Shown: in pieces, positions 28,493-37,439 of the stretch | Numbering within the stretch: the first letter of the stretch is position 1 | Layout: every line of letters begins with the position of its first letter | Assembly: GCF_018642165.1 (NCBI RefSeq) | Contig: NZ_JAHHZM010000002.1 | Span: forward strand, 310,001 to 374,000 | DNA from: Echinicola shivajiensis | Lineage (GTDB): Bacteria; Bacteroidota; Bacteroidia; Cytophagales; Cyclobacteriaceae | DNA: 64,000 nucleotides | Reading direction: 5' to 3' | The notes under the pieces: model-generated | Seen by the model: only the letters and a program-made list of their open reading frames with translations | Told to the model about the DNA's origin: nothing | Database searches by the model: none | Made by a program: the position numbers and the translations under genes

Positions 28493-28597
28493 AATGTCAT
28501 TGATTAATTATTGATAACTTTTACTTAATATTTCCTTAATTTGCGAGCTGAAAATTGGCTCTAGTCCTGAAAGAAATGTAACTTGATGAAAAGTTAA

Positions 28598-28816
28598 ATG
28601 GACATGGAGATAGCCTTTACCCTGATAACTCTGACCTTATTGTTTGGACTGAGCTTATTGTCAATTTATCCAGAAAAGTATTTTAGGAAGTTAAGCTACA
28701 AATACTCGCATCAACATTGGCCCGACTATAAAAAGTTACGATTATCCGAGCCTTTCTTTTTTTGTTTTTTAGGGGGGTATATCATTGCTTTTGTAGCGGT
28801 TTATTTAATTTACTAA
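28598..28816 (+). CDS. Small two-helix membrane protein, unknown function
   Basis: A 72-residue protein with hydrophobic segments at about 5-23 and 52-71 separated by a basic, aromatic loop (SYKYSHQHWPDYKKLRLSEP). A near-consensus -7 element TTAATTTG lies about 50 bp upstream. It ends at a strong bidirectional terminator, which supports it being real. No family was recognised. An alternative start is the Met at residue 3. Confidence 0.65.
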   Translation: MDMEIAFTLITLTLLFGLSLLSIYPEKYFRKLSYKYSHQHWPDYKKLRLSEPFFFCFLGGYIIAFVAVYLIY

Positions 28817-28864
28817 GAAAAAATCCCCATGAATTAAATATGTTTAACTCTATAGGGATTTTTT
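28817..28864. terminator. Bidirectional terminator between small membrane protein and M23 peptidase genes
   Basis: AAAAAATCCC and GGGATTTTTT pair across a long AT-rich loop, with T runs on both strands. Confidence 0.7.
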
Positions 28865-28884
28865 ATGTCTTTTCTATTCCGAAT

Positions 28885-29862
28885 CTATGATAGCGATTGG
28901 TTTTCTCTGGAGGCCAGTTCAAGTATTTTATCAAACTCTGAAGGCTCCAAGTCTTTGAAGAAATAGTTAACAGGATTGATTTTTCGATTGTCCTTAATTA
29001 CTTCATAATGCACATGTGGAGCGGTAGAAGTCCCTGTATTTCCTACTTTGCCAATTTCATCACCTCTTTTGACAGTTTGGCCCTTTCTCACGGAGAATTC
29101 ATTCATATGACCATACCGTGTTTTGAACCCGAAACCATGGTCAATAACAATGGATTTTCCATAACCCCCAAATTCAGTTTTGACTTCGACAATTTTTCCA
29201 TCTCCTGTGGCATAAATGGGGGTTCCTTTTGGAGCAGAGAAATCAATGCCTGGATGCATTTTCCTTACTTTTAGAATAGGGTGCAATCTCATGCCAAAAC
29301 CAGAGGCCAGTCTGTTGAGATCTTCATTGTGTATAGGCTGAATGGCCGGGATGGAAGCCCAATATTCTTCTTTGTTCAGTGCTGTTTCCGCTAACTCATC
29401 ATATGAAAGTGACTGCACATACATTTGCTTTTTAAGCTTACCTACTTTTTCCAGCACATCTATGATCAGCTGCTCTTGACGTAAGCCTTTTTCTTTGAGT
29501 TCTGCATATCGGTCACTTCCTCCATAGCCAGCTTCTCTAATGGATCTTGGGATGGGTTCTGATTCAAAGATCACACGATATAAATTATCATCTCTTTCCT
29601 TCAAATCTCCCATCATACCGTTTAGGCGGTTGATTTCAGTATTCATCATTTGATAATAAAGCTTTAACTCTTCATTTTCTTTTTTAAGCAAAAGCTCCTT
29701 GGGACTGTCGAAATAATAACTGAATACTAATAAGATCCCTACTGCAGTAATGGAGGAAAGGGAAAGGAAACCTAATACGCCCAAAAGCACATCCCATTTG
29801 CTTTTTGTGTATCGTTCGTATTTACAGGTTTTTGGATCGTAGTAATATTTTATCCTACTCAT
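28885..29862 (-). CDS. M23 family metallopeptidase (membrane-anchored peptidoglycan hydrolase or regulator)
   Basis: A 325-residue protein with a cytoplasmic basic N-terminus, one membrane helix (about 28-49), a coiled coil (about 58-160) and a LytM/M23 domain (about 195-310). Zinc ligands are visible in HPGIDFSAPKGTPIYA (HxxxD) and HVHYEV (HxH), so it is probably an active DD- or LD-endopeptidase. This M23 gene divergent from alaS is a recurrent neighbourhood in Bacteroidota. It converges on the small membrane protein gene. Confidence 0.93.
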   Translation of the reverse strand: MSRIKYYYDPKTCKYERYTKSKWDVLLGVLGFLSLSSITAVGILLVFSYYFDSPKELLLKKENEELKLYYQMMNTEINRLNGMMGDLKERDDNLYRVIFESEPIPRSIREAGYGGSDRYAELKEKGLRQEQLIIDVLEKVGKLKKQMYVQSLSYDELAETALNKEEYWASIPAIQPIHNEDLNRLASGFGMRLHPILKVRKMHPGIDFSAPKGTPIYATGDGKIVEVKTEFGGYGKSIVIDHGFGFKTRYGHMNEFSVRKGQTVKRGDEIGKVGNTGTSTAPHVHYEVIKDNRKINPVNYFFKDLEPSEFDKILELASRENQSLS

Positions 29863-29996
29863 TATTAAATCAATGGTAATTCTTCTATTTTTGTACCCCT
29901 ATAGTTGGGTACGGGTGACTATTTTAAAAACGCTCAATTCGCCAATATAGATATATCAATTGTATTATCCGAATATTAATAAGCATAACTCATTAC
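29863..29996. promoter_or_regulatory. Divergent M23/alaS promoter region with palindrome
   Basis: A perfect inverted repeat GTACCC-N8-GGGTAC occupies 29893-29912, midway between the two divergent starts. It could be a regulator site acting on one or both genes. No exact TAnnTTTG element was found. Confidence 0.35.
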
Positions 29997-32627
29997 ATGG
30001 ACGCTAAAAGAATAAGAAGTACTTTTATAGAGTATTTCCAATCCAAGCAACACCAATTCGTGCCTTCTTCACCGATCGTTGTTAAAAACGATCCAACACT
30101 GATGTTTACCAATGCCGGTATGAATCAGTTCAAGGACTATTTCCTTGGTAATGAGGTGCCTGCCTATACTAGGGCTACTAACAGTCAGAAGTGTTTGAGA
30201 GTTTCAGGGAAACACAATGATTTGGAAGAAGTGGGTGTAGACACCTATCACCACACCATGTTTGAAATGCTTGGTAATTGGTCCTTTGGAGACTATTTTA
30301 AGAAAGAAGCCATAGCTTGGTCTTGGGATCTGTTGACAGAGGTATATAAACTTCCTAAAGACAGATTGTATGTGACCGTGTTTGAAGGAGACGCTGGGGA
30401 TAAATTGGAAAAAGACATGGAAGCCTTCGGAATGTGGGAGGAACATGTTGAGAAGGAAAGAATTCTCTTTGGAGATAAAAAAGATAATTTCTGGGAAATG
30501 GGTGATATTGGACCTTGTGGACCATGTTCCGAAATCCATATTGACCTAAGACCAGAAGAAGAAATCGAGCAGGTTCCAGGAAAGGACTTGGTCAATATGG
30601 ACCATCCCCAGGTAATTGAAATTTGGAACCTGGTATTTATCCAGTTCAATAGACAAGCCAATGGCAGTTTGAGTGAATTGCCTGCCAAGCATATAGATAC
30701 AGGAATGGGTTTTGAAAGATTGGTGAGGGCCATTCAAAACAAGACCTCCAATTATGATACCGATGTATTTACTCCGTTCATTGAGGCGGTGGAGAAGAAG
30801 TCTGGCAAGAAATACGGCGAGGATGAAAAGATCGATATTGCCATCCGAGTAATTGTAGATCACATCAGGGCTATTTCCTTTACTGTTGCAGATGGTCAGT
30901 TGCCTTCCAATAATAAGGCCGGTTATGTGATCAGAAGGATCTTGAGAAGAGCCGTAAGGTACGGTTATACCTTCCTAGGTTTCAGTGAGCCATTCTTATA
31001 TGAATTGCTTCCTCTGCTATCCGAACATTTTGGAGAAATGTTCCCGGAGATTGCTTCCCAGCAGGAATTTATTGCCAAGGTGATATTTGAGGAGGAGCAA
31101 TCCTTTTTGCGCACCTTGGACAATGGGTTGAAAAGACTGGAACATATCAAAGCTGATATGGACAGCAAGGGTGAAAATGTAATCCCTGGTCAAGTAGCTT
31201 TCGAACTTTATGATACTTTTGGCTTTCCACTTGACTTGACTTCTTTGATTGCGAGAGAAAACGGCATTTCTGTGGATGAAAAAGGTTTTGAGCAGGAAAT
31301 GAACAAGCAGAAGGAAAGATCCCGTGCTGCTGCAGAACATGAAACCGGAGATTGGATATTAGTAGGTGAAGAAGGTGGGGTACAATTTGTCGGCTATGAC
31401 AATTTGGAGAGTACCACCCAGATCATCAAATATAGAGAGATTAAAGAAAAGAAATCCACCAAATACCAATTGGTATTGGAAGAAACCCCTTTTTATGCTG
31501 AAAGTGGTGGACAGGTAGGTGATACAGGTGTTCTGGTAAATGATAATGAAAGCATCAAGGTGCTTGACACCAAAAAGGAGAATGACCTTATTGTGCATTT
31601 TGTGGAAAAACTTCCACAGGACCCTTCTGCCAGTTTTACCTGCAAGGTGAATAAGAGCAAAAGGGAGTTGACCATGAATAACCATACAGCTACCCATTTG
31701 TTGCATGCTGCATTGAGAGAAGTACTAGGTGATCATGTGCAACAAAAAGGGTCTTTGGTCAATGAAAACCTATTGAGATTTGACTTTTCGCACTTTAGCA
31801 AACTGACCGATGAAGAGATTGCAAAGGTGGAGCATATTGTCAATCAGAAGATTAGAGAGAATATTCCGTTAAGTGAGCAAAGAAATGTCCCAATTGAGGA
31901 AGCCAAGAAGATGGGAGCGACAGCTCTTTTCGGAGAAAAATATGGGGATTTTGTGCGTGTAATTACCTTTGGTCCTGAATATTCCGTAGAACTTTGTGGA
32001 GGTACCCACGTATCATCAACGGGTAAAATAGGTTTGTTCAAGATTGTATCAGAGGGGTCCATTTCGTCTGGCGTGAGGAGAATTGAAGCTATATCAGCAA
32101 AAGCTGCAGAAGACTTTGTTAATGAACAGTTGTCATTGGTAAAGGAATTGCAGGACATGCTGAAAAACCCTAAAGACCTGAAGAAATCCATTCAAACATT
32201 GATTCAGGAAAGAAGTGAACTTAAGAAAGAAGTAGAAGCTTTGCATCTTAAGCAAGCTGCTGGATTGAAAGATGAACTGATCAATGCCCAAGTAAACAAG
32301 GATGGCATCAATCAGATCATTACCAAGGTTTCTTTGCCATCGGCAGATGCCTTGAAGAAATTAGCCTTTGAGTTGAAAAACGAGGTTGAAAATGTGCTTG
32401 CTGTGATTGCCGCAGATATCAATGGCAAGCCTCAGGTAGCAGTGGTCATTGCAGATTCTCTAGTTGCTGAAAAGGGACTTCATGCAGGAAATACAGTAAG
32501 GGAATTGGCGAAGGAAATCCAAGGTGGCGGAGGCGGCCAACCGTTTTTCGCGACAGCAGGAGGTAAGAATATTGCTGGCTTGGATCAGGTAGTGGTCAAA
32601 GCAAAAGAAATGTTTTCTTCCATATAA
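29997..32627 (+). CDS. alaS: Alanyl-tRNA synthetase
   Basis: The 876-residue class II synthetase charges tRNA-Ala. The catalytic core (about 1-400) begins FIEYFQSKQHQFVPSSPIV with NDPTLMFTNAGMNQFKDYFLG (motif 1 region) and WNLVFIQFNR. The editing domain has HTATH (His563, His567) and CGGTH (Cys667, His671), the zinc ligands used to clear Ser-tRNA-Ala. The C-Ala oligomerisation domain ends with QGGGGGQPFFATAGGK. Length is standard. A 91 bp gap to the GatB start suggests possible co-transcription with gatB. Confidence 0.98.
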   Translation: MDAKRIRSTFIEYFQSKQHQFVPSSPIVVKNDPTLMFTNAGMNQFKDYFLGNEVPAYTRATNSQKCLRVSGKHNDLEEVGVDTYHHTMFEMLGNWSFGDYFKKEAIAWSWDLLTEVYKLPKDRLYVTVFEGDAGDKLEKDMEAFGMWEEHVEKERILFGDKKDNFWEMGDIGPCGPCSEIHIDLRPEEEIEQVPGKDLVNMDHPQVIEIWNLVFIQFNRQANGSLSELPAKHIDTGMGFERLVRAIQNKTSNYDTDVFTPFIEAVEKKSGKKYGEDEKIDIAIRVIVDHIRAISFTVADGQLPSNNKAGYVIRRILRRAVRYGYTFLGFSEPFLYELLPLLSEHFGEMFPEIASQQEFIAKVIFEEEQSFLRTLDNGLKRLEHIKADMDSKGENVIPGQVAFELYDTFGFPLDLTSLIARENGISVDEKGFEQEMNKQKERSRAAAEHETGDWILVGEEGGVQFVGYDNLESTTQIIKYREIKEKKSTKYQLVLEETPFYAESGGQVGDTGVLVNDNESIKVLDTKKENDLIVHFVEKLPQDPSASFTCKVNKSKRELTMNNHTATHLLHAALREVLGDHVQQKGSLVNENLLRFDFSHFSKLTDEEIAKVEHIVNQKIRENIPLSEQRNVPIEEAKKMGATALFGEKYGDFVRVITFGPEYSVELCGGTHVSSTGKIGLFKIVSEGSISSGVRRIEAISAKAAEDFVNEQLSLVKELQDMLKNPKDLKKSIQTLIQERSELKKEVEALHLKQAAGLKDELINAQVNKDGINQIITKVSLPSADALKKLAFELKNEVENVLAVIAADINGKPQVAVVIADSLVAEKGLHAGNTVRELAKEIQGGGGGQPFFATAGGKNIAGLDQVVVKAKEMFSSI

Positions 32628-32718
32628 TTAGTTTTCTCGGGTTTATGATTTGGTTTTGGGTGAAAACTCTACCATTTTTGGAAATCTGAAGCGTTTCATG
32701 AAAAATATTTTAACAAAA

Positions 32719-34182
32719 ATGCCATCTAAGGAAATAAAAGATAAATATGAATTAGTCGTTGGGCTTGAGGTTCACGTTCAATTGCTTACCAAAAGCAAAA
32801 TGTATGCGTCTGATTCAACAGAGTTTGGAAACCTTCCAAATACAAATATTTCAGTAATTACATTAGGTCATCCAGGTACCTTGCCAAAGGTAAACAAGCG
32901 TGCAGTTGAATTTGCTATGAAGTTGGGATTGGCCTGTAACAGTGAGATTACCAGAACCAATATTTTTGCCAGGAAAAACTACTTTTATCCGGATTTGCCA
33001 AAAGGCTATCAGTTGACACAGGATAAGAACCCTGTATGTGTGGGAGGTTTTGTGCCAGTTACTTTGGAGAAAAAGGGGGAGAAAAGGAATGTAGAGCTTA
33101 CCAGGATCCATATGGAAGAGGATGCTGGTAAATCCATGCACCTTGCTGGTGAAGTAGATACTTTGGTAGATTATAACCGTGCTGGAGTTCCCCTTTTGGA
33201 AATTGTAACAGAACCATGTATAGAATCATCCGAAGAGGCTTACCAGTTTATGGCTGAAATCAGAAAATTGGTACGTTATTTGGAAATCTGTGACGGTAAT
33301 ATGGAAGAAGGCTCCATGCGTTGTGATGCCAATATCTCTACAAGACTGAAGGGTGCTAAAGAACTCGGAAAAAAAGTGGAGGTGAAGAATATGAACTCTT
33401 TCCGAAACGTAGCCAGAGCTATTGAACATGAGTTTGATCGCCAGATCGATATGCTGGAAAATAATGAGGAAATTATTTCCGAAACCAGAACATTTGATGC
33501 GACGACTGGTTTAACTTCCAGTATGCGTACCAAAGAAGATCTGAATGATTACAGGTATTTCCCTGAGCCTGATTTGAGTCCTGTGGTGATCTCCGAAGAA
33601 TGGTTGGAAAGCATCAAAGTGGGAATGCCTTCTTTGCCTAGGGAATTGCACAAGCGATTTGTGGAAGAATTTGGGCTTCCAGAATATGATGCCAATGTTT
33701 TGACTGATTCCAAGGAAATCGCACTTTACTTTGAGGAATTGTGTACGGAAACAAATAACTATAAGGCAGCATCAAACTGGATGATGGGGCCGGTTAAGTC
33801 TTATCTGAACGAGCTTACCCTGCATATTTCAGATTTTCCTGTGAGTCCAAAACAATTGGCAAGTCTTATTGCGTTAATTGATGAAGGTAAGGTAAACTTT
33901 TCAGTGGCCTCCCAAAAAATCTACCCTGAAATGTTAAAGAATGCTTTGCAAACTCCATTGGAAATTGCACAGAAGTTGAATTTGATACAAGAGAGTGATG
34001 AAGGCTCATTGAAGCCAATTGTAGAAAGCGTTTTGGCCGAGAATGAGGCTAAGGTGGCTGAATATAGATCTGGTAAGAAAGGTCTTCTTGGAATGTTTAT
34101 GGGACAAGTAATGAAAAAGTCTAAGGGCAAGGCAGATCCTAAGGTGGCCAATAAAATATTATCCGAACTATTAGATAACTAA
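32719..34182 (+). CDS. gatB: Aspartyl/glutamyl-tRNA amidotransferase subunit B
   Basis: GatB is the kinase subunit of the GatCAB complex that converts misacylated Glu-tRNA-Gln (and Asp-tRNA-Asn) to the amide forms. From the Met at 32719 the protein has 487 residues and begins MPSKEIKDKYELVVGLEVHVQ, the usual GatB start. In-frame ATGs at 32698 and 32650 would add 7 or 23 poorly conserved residues. Signature regions are FARKNYFYPDLPKGYQLTQ, MRCDANISTR and the C-terminal YqeY-like tRNA-binding tail GKKGLLGMFMGQVMKK. It is followed 4 bp later by the TlpA-like gene. Confidence 0.96.
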   Translation: MPSKEIKDKYELVVGLEVHVQLLTKSKMYASDSTEFGNLPNTNISVITLGHPGTLPKVNKRAVEFAMKLGLACNSEITRTNIFARKNYFYPDLPKGYQLTQDKNPVCVGGFVPVTLEKKGEKRNVELTRIHMEEDAGKSMHLAGEVDTLVDYNRAGVPLLEIVTEPCIESSEEAYQFMAEIRKLVRYLEICDGNMEEGSMRCDANISTRLKGAKELGKKVEVKNMNSFRNVARAIEHEFDRQIDMLENNEEIISETRTFDATTGLTSSMRTKEDLNDYRYFPEPDLSPVVISEEWLESIKVGMPSLPRELHKRFVEEFGLPEYDANVLTDSKEIALYFEELCTETNNYKAASNWMMGPVKSYLNELTLHISDFPVSPKQLASLIALIDEGKVNFSVASQKIYPEMLKNALQTPLEIAQKLNLIQESDEGSLKPIVESVLAENEAKVAEYRSGKKGLLGMFMGQVMKKSKGKADPKVANKILSELLDN

Positions 34183-34186
34183 TTAT

Positions 34187-35305
34187 ATGAGGAAGTACAA
34201 TTATTATATTGCTTTATTATTTATAGTATTAATCAGCTCATGTTCCAATGAGGTGAAAGAAACCGTCTTTGATGGTGAAGTAATAGTTAGTGGTCAGTTC
34301 GAAAATCACCCAGAAGGTGATTTGATATTGTCTAGATATACAGATAATAGCGTTGAAGTAGTAGATACCCTTGCCATTAAGGATAATGGTAAGTTTGAGT
34401 ATAAATTGAGCTTGGATGGACCGCATTTCTACGAATTGGATATGTTTGGCGAGAAGCAAGTAAAGCTGGCTTTGTATAATGAAGATGTCAAAATTGATTA
34501 TGACTTTAACAAAGAAGAAAGCTTTACTATTAGTGGATCATTTGATACCCAGCAAGTAGTTAAGGTAGATCAGCTTTCTGAGGAATATCAAGAGCAGATC
34601 AATCAATTAAATTCTGAATATTACGAAGCATTGTCTGCTAAGGATGAAGCAGCAATAAAAGCTATTCAGGAAAAAGCGATGAAATTGGAATCAGATCATG
34701 CCCAAAAAGTAAAAAGCACTATAGATAGCATGGAGGGGAGTTTTGCGGCCCTGGCAGCTGTTGGTATGTTGAATCCGAGAAATGATTTTCCTTATATTGA
34801 TAGTTTGGTTAGCCAGCTGGATATGAAATATCCTGATACCAAAATGATTTTGGGCTTAAAGCGGGAGTTGGATGAGATGAGGGCATTATCTATCGGTCAG
34901 CCTGCACCAGAAATTTCTTTACCTAATCCTGAAGGAGAAATGGTTAATTTATCCGATTTTAAGGGTAAATATGTGTTGATCGATTTTTGGGCTGCTTGGT
35001 GCAAGCCATGTAGAGAAGAAAACCCAAATGTGGTAAGATTGTACAATGAGTACAATGATAAAGGATTTGAGGTGCTGGGAGTGTCATTGGATAGAAGTAA
35101 GGATGCTTGGGTAGACGCTATAAAGGCGGATAAGCTAAGTTGGACACATGTTTCCGACTTAAAATATTTTAATTCTGAGGCTGCGGCTACTTACAATATT
35201 AATGCGATTCCTGCGACTTATATGGTTGATCCTGAAGGGAAAATCATCGCTAAGGATCTTAGAGGCCCTAGTTTGGAAAATAAATTAAAGGAAATATTTG
35301 AATAA
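34187..35305 (+). CDS. DUF4369/TlpA-like thioredoxin lipoprotein
   Basis: A 372-residue lipoprotein (lipobox LISSC, cysteine 19) with an N-terminal DUF4369 beta domain (about 28-125), a helical linker (about 130-225) and a C-terminal AhpC/TSA-TlpA thioredoxin domain (about 235-370). The redox motif WCKPC is at 271-275, preceded by VLIDFWAA, and the cis-proline loop is AIPATYMVD. It is an envelope thiol-disulfide reductase of the kind widespread in Bacteroidota. It lies 4 bp after gatB and may read through from it. The partner protein is unknown. Confidence 0.93.
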   Translation: MRKYNYYIALLFIVLISSCSNEVKETVFDGEVIVSGQFENHPEGDLILSRYTDNSVEVVDTLAIKDNGKFEYKLSLDGPHFYELDMFGEKQVKLALYNEDVKIDYDFNKEESFTISGSFDTQQVVKVDQLSEEYQEQINQLNSEYYEALSAKDEAAIKAIQEKAMKLESDHAQKVKSTIDSMEGSFAALAAVGMLNPRNDFPYIDSLVSQLDMKYPDTKMILGLKRELDEMRALSIGQPAPEISLPNPEGEMVNLSDFKGKYVLIDFWAAWCKPCREENPNVVRLYNEYNDKGFEVLGVSLDRSKDAWVDAIKADKLSWTHVSDLKYFNSEAAATYNINAIPATYMVDPEGKIIAKDLRGPSLENKLKEIFE

Positions 35306-35531
35306 TGGAATGCTTTTTGTTCAAGGTGCAAGAGCTTAAAAGAATAAAAATGTATATCCTTTAAATCGATGTTCTGGAAAAACCTAATGACTGAAATTTT
35401 GTTTAAAAGCCATTTTTTTAAGTCAGCAATGGTAAGTGAAAGGCGTTGATTTTCGATACATAACCTACTGCTATTATCGAGGATATTCATCTTACTTAAA
35501 TTACCAACTTAAAATAATAATCTATTCTAAC

Positions 35532-35996
35532 ATGAAAAAAAGAAGTCTAAAATCACCTATTAGCAGGCTTATGACTTTGGCACTGTTTGGGCTATTGGCA
35601 ATGGGCGCTTGTAAAAGTAAGAAAAAGGTAGTTGAGGCAGCTCCGGCTCCAGCTCCAGTTGAAGAGCCAGCGCCAGCACCAGCTCCAGCACAACCATCAG
35701 CAGAAGAAGTAGCAGTAGGTAAGCTTGAAAATTATTTTTCAGCTATTGCGAATGCAGGTAGTGTACAAAGTGCGAATAGCTCAATCCAAGAAGCTTTGAG
35801 TATGTTCTCTAATCAAAATACCCCTGTTTTGATTGTTATCCACGAAGAAAATGGAATCAAAGATTACGATGAGCCAACCACCATCGTGAAGTATTTGAAT
35901 TATTTGAAGGATACTAAGAAGAATTTGAATTTCATCAGTGACGTGAGACTTGACGGTAGTGGCAGAATCACTGAACTAGAACTTCGTAGAAGATAA
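35532..35996 (+). CDS. Exported Ala/Pro-rich lipoprotein, first gene of an unknown envelope cluster
   Basis: Read from the Met at 35532 this is a 154-residue lipoprotein with lipobox AMGAC (cysteine 27). The frame is open upstream to 35436 but that extension has no signal. After the cysteine comes a basic KSKKK and an Ala/Pro/Glu linker (about 35-60), likely spanning the wall or periplasm, then a compact domain (about 65-154) with KLENYFSAIANAGS, PTTIVKYLNYLKD and FISDVRLDGSGRITELELRR. That pattern resembles the domain in the next three gene products. No known family was recognised. It starts 26 bp before the next gene. Confidence 0.8.
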   Translation: MKKRSLKSPISRLMTLALFGLLAMGACKSKKKVVEAAPAPAPVEEPAPAPAPAQPSAEEVAVGKLENYFSAIANAGSVQSANSSIQEALSMFSNQNTPVLIVIHEENGIKDYDEPTTIVKYLNYLKDTKKNLNFISDVRLDGSGRITELELRRR

Positions 35997-36021
35997 TTAA
36001 CATTTAGAAAAGAAACTAATC

Positions 36022-36600
36022 ATGAAAAAGCATATTCAAGCACTTATTTTATTGTTCTTTGCGACTACGCTTTTTGCTGCTGCGCAATCAGATAATATTA
36101 GTCCTCAAAGGAAACAGGCCATTGACTCTTTGGCGCTAGAAAAGGTAAAAGACCTTAGTAAATATATCAGTATCATTGGTAGCAAAGAGACCCAGTTTTC
36201 TGAAGCTAACCGTGTAATGGACAGAGCCGAGGAATTGTTTGCTCCAGGAGCTGAAATGGGAGTTTCCTCTATCAATTCACAAGAAGTGGCTTACTATCCA
36301 GTAAGAAGATACTTCGAGAGATTGATGGCCCTTAACTATGATAATGTAAAAATCAGCTGGTATGATATTCATTATATCTCTGATTTGGAAAGACAGCCTG
36401 ACGGCCGTTATGTAGGAGTGGTAACTATCTATCAAAGATTTGAAGGTACTTCTGCAGAGACTGGTCTGAACTATAAAGATACCACCAAGAAAGATATCAC
36501 CATTTACGTAGAGAAGAAACAAACTCAGGTAGCTGGTAGAACTATCGAGTTTTGGGACGTGATGCTGGGTGATATTAGAGTGACTGAAACTTCCGCATGA
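36022..36600 (+). CDS. Exported NTF2-like protein of unknown function (cluster gene 2)
   Basis: A 192-residue secreted protein with a signal peptide ending FAAAQS (about 22 residues). The single domain begins with a helix carrying LSKYISIIGSKETQFSEANRVMDRAEELFAPGA and continues with VRRYFERLMALNYDNVKISWYDIHYI and beta strands up to WDVMLGDIRVTET. Helix followed by a curved sheet recalls NTF2-like folds. It aligns by eye with the first 190 residues of the LRR protein two genes downstream. Its stop overlaps the next start by 4 bp (ATGA). Confidence 0.8.
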   Translation: MKKHIQALILLFFATTLFAAAQSDNISPQRKQAIDSLALEKVKDLSKYISIIGSKETQFSEANRVMDRAEELFAPGAEMGVSSINSQEVAYYPVRRYFERLMALNYDNVKISWYDIHYISDLERQPDGRYVGVVTIYQRFEGTSAETGLNYKDTTKKDITIYVEKKQTQVAGRTIEFWDVMLGDIRVTETSA

Positions 36601-37439
36601 AGAAATTAAGCGTATTAGTAATTATAATAATTACATCCATACAATTTGCTCCGGGGCAGGGTTTATACGGCCCCGGACAAGTTAAGGATGATGGCAGATT
36701 TGCTGCTTCAACCAAACAACTAAACCAATTCTTTCGTCGATTTAACGCTGAAGAAAGCCAGGATGGTCTGACAAGATACTATGCTGGTGATGAGGAATAT
36801 CATGATAGGGAGCTGAGAACTAAATACATCAGTTTACTTTTTGATAACCAGACTTCCAATATTCCCGAGAATCTTAAACAAGAATTTAAAGATCAAGTCT
36901 TATCAGAGAGCTATCCGCAATACCTTAATTTCCACAGGGGAAATTGGTTTGCAGAAGTTTCCACCGTTTTCCAATACAAGGGAAAAAGGGAGGACATTAC
37001 CTTATTTATGAAGTTGGAAGAAGAAGGGCTAGGTTATGAATGGGTAATCGATAAAGTAACCTTTGATTCTTTCAAACGCTTTTTTGATAAGGCTGATGGA
37101 AATAAGAAGCCTTTCTTACACCCCTTGAGTCATGAACTTGGCTTCATGAATCTTAGAAAAGCATTACAGGATAATAAAAAACCCGAATCCTATACGCCGG
37201 ATGAATTTAAACCGGATTACCTGACCATATTTCTTTATGAAATCAAAAATGGTAATATAAAATTTGAAACCGTTAAAGGAGTGAAGTTTCATTTCTTTCA
37301 AATAGATAACTGGTATTTTGAGGTTGCGCAGTTTAACAGGCCTGGTTTCAATACCGGATGGCTGGTAAGCAATCTTAGCAAGTACAGTGATGAAAAAGAA
37401 AAAGAGGTTATCCTAAACTATATTTATGATCAGGAATAA
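36597..37439 (+). CDS. Exported protein of unknown function (cluster gene 3)
   Basis: A 280-residue secreted protein; the signal peptide ends near FAPGQG (about residue 21). Two parts are visible: an N-terminal domain (about 30-165) with LNQFFRRFNAEESQDGLTRYY and EVSTVFQYKGKREDITLFMKLEEEG, similar in layout to the NTF2-like domain of its neighbours, and a C-terminal domain (about 175-275) with HPLSHELGFMNLRKAL and the aromatic stretch VKFHFFQIDNWYFEVAQFNRPG. No catalytic motif is seen. It overlaps gene 2 by 4 bp and gene 4 by 14 bp. Confidence 0.8.
   Translation: MKKLSVLVIIIITSIQFAPGQGLYGPGQVKDDGRFAASTKQLNQFFRRFNAEESQDGLTRYYAGDEEYHDRELRTKYISLLFDNQTSNIPENLKQEFKDQVLSESYPQYLNFHRGNWFAEVSTVFQYKGKREDITLFMKLEEEGLGYEWVIDKVTFDSFKRFFDKADGNKKPFLHPLSHELGFMNLRKALQDNKKPESYTPDEFKPDYLTIFLYEIKNGNIKFETVKGVKFHFFQIDNWYFEVAQFNRPGFNTGWLVSNLSKYSDEKEKEVILNYIYDQE

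Noticed and set aside
32650-32718. Upstream ATGs of gatB
   Set aside because: The added residues are not part of the conserved GatB start; the Met at 32719 gives the usual N-terminus.
35436-35531. Upstream extension of the first cluster gene
   Set aside because: It adds 32 residues rich in Tyr before a clean lipoprotein signal peptide, which must be N-terminal.
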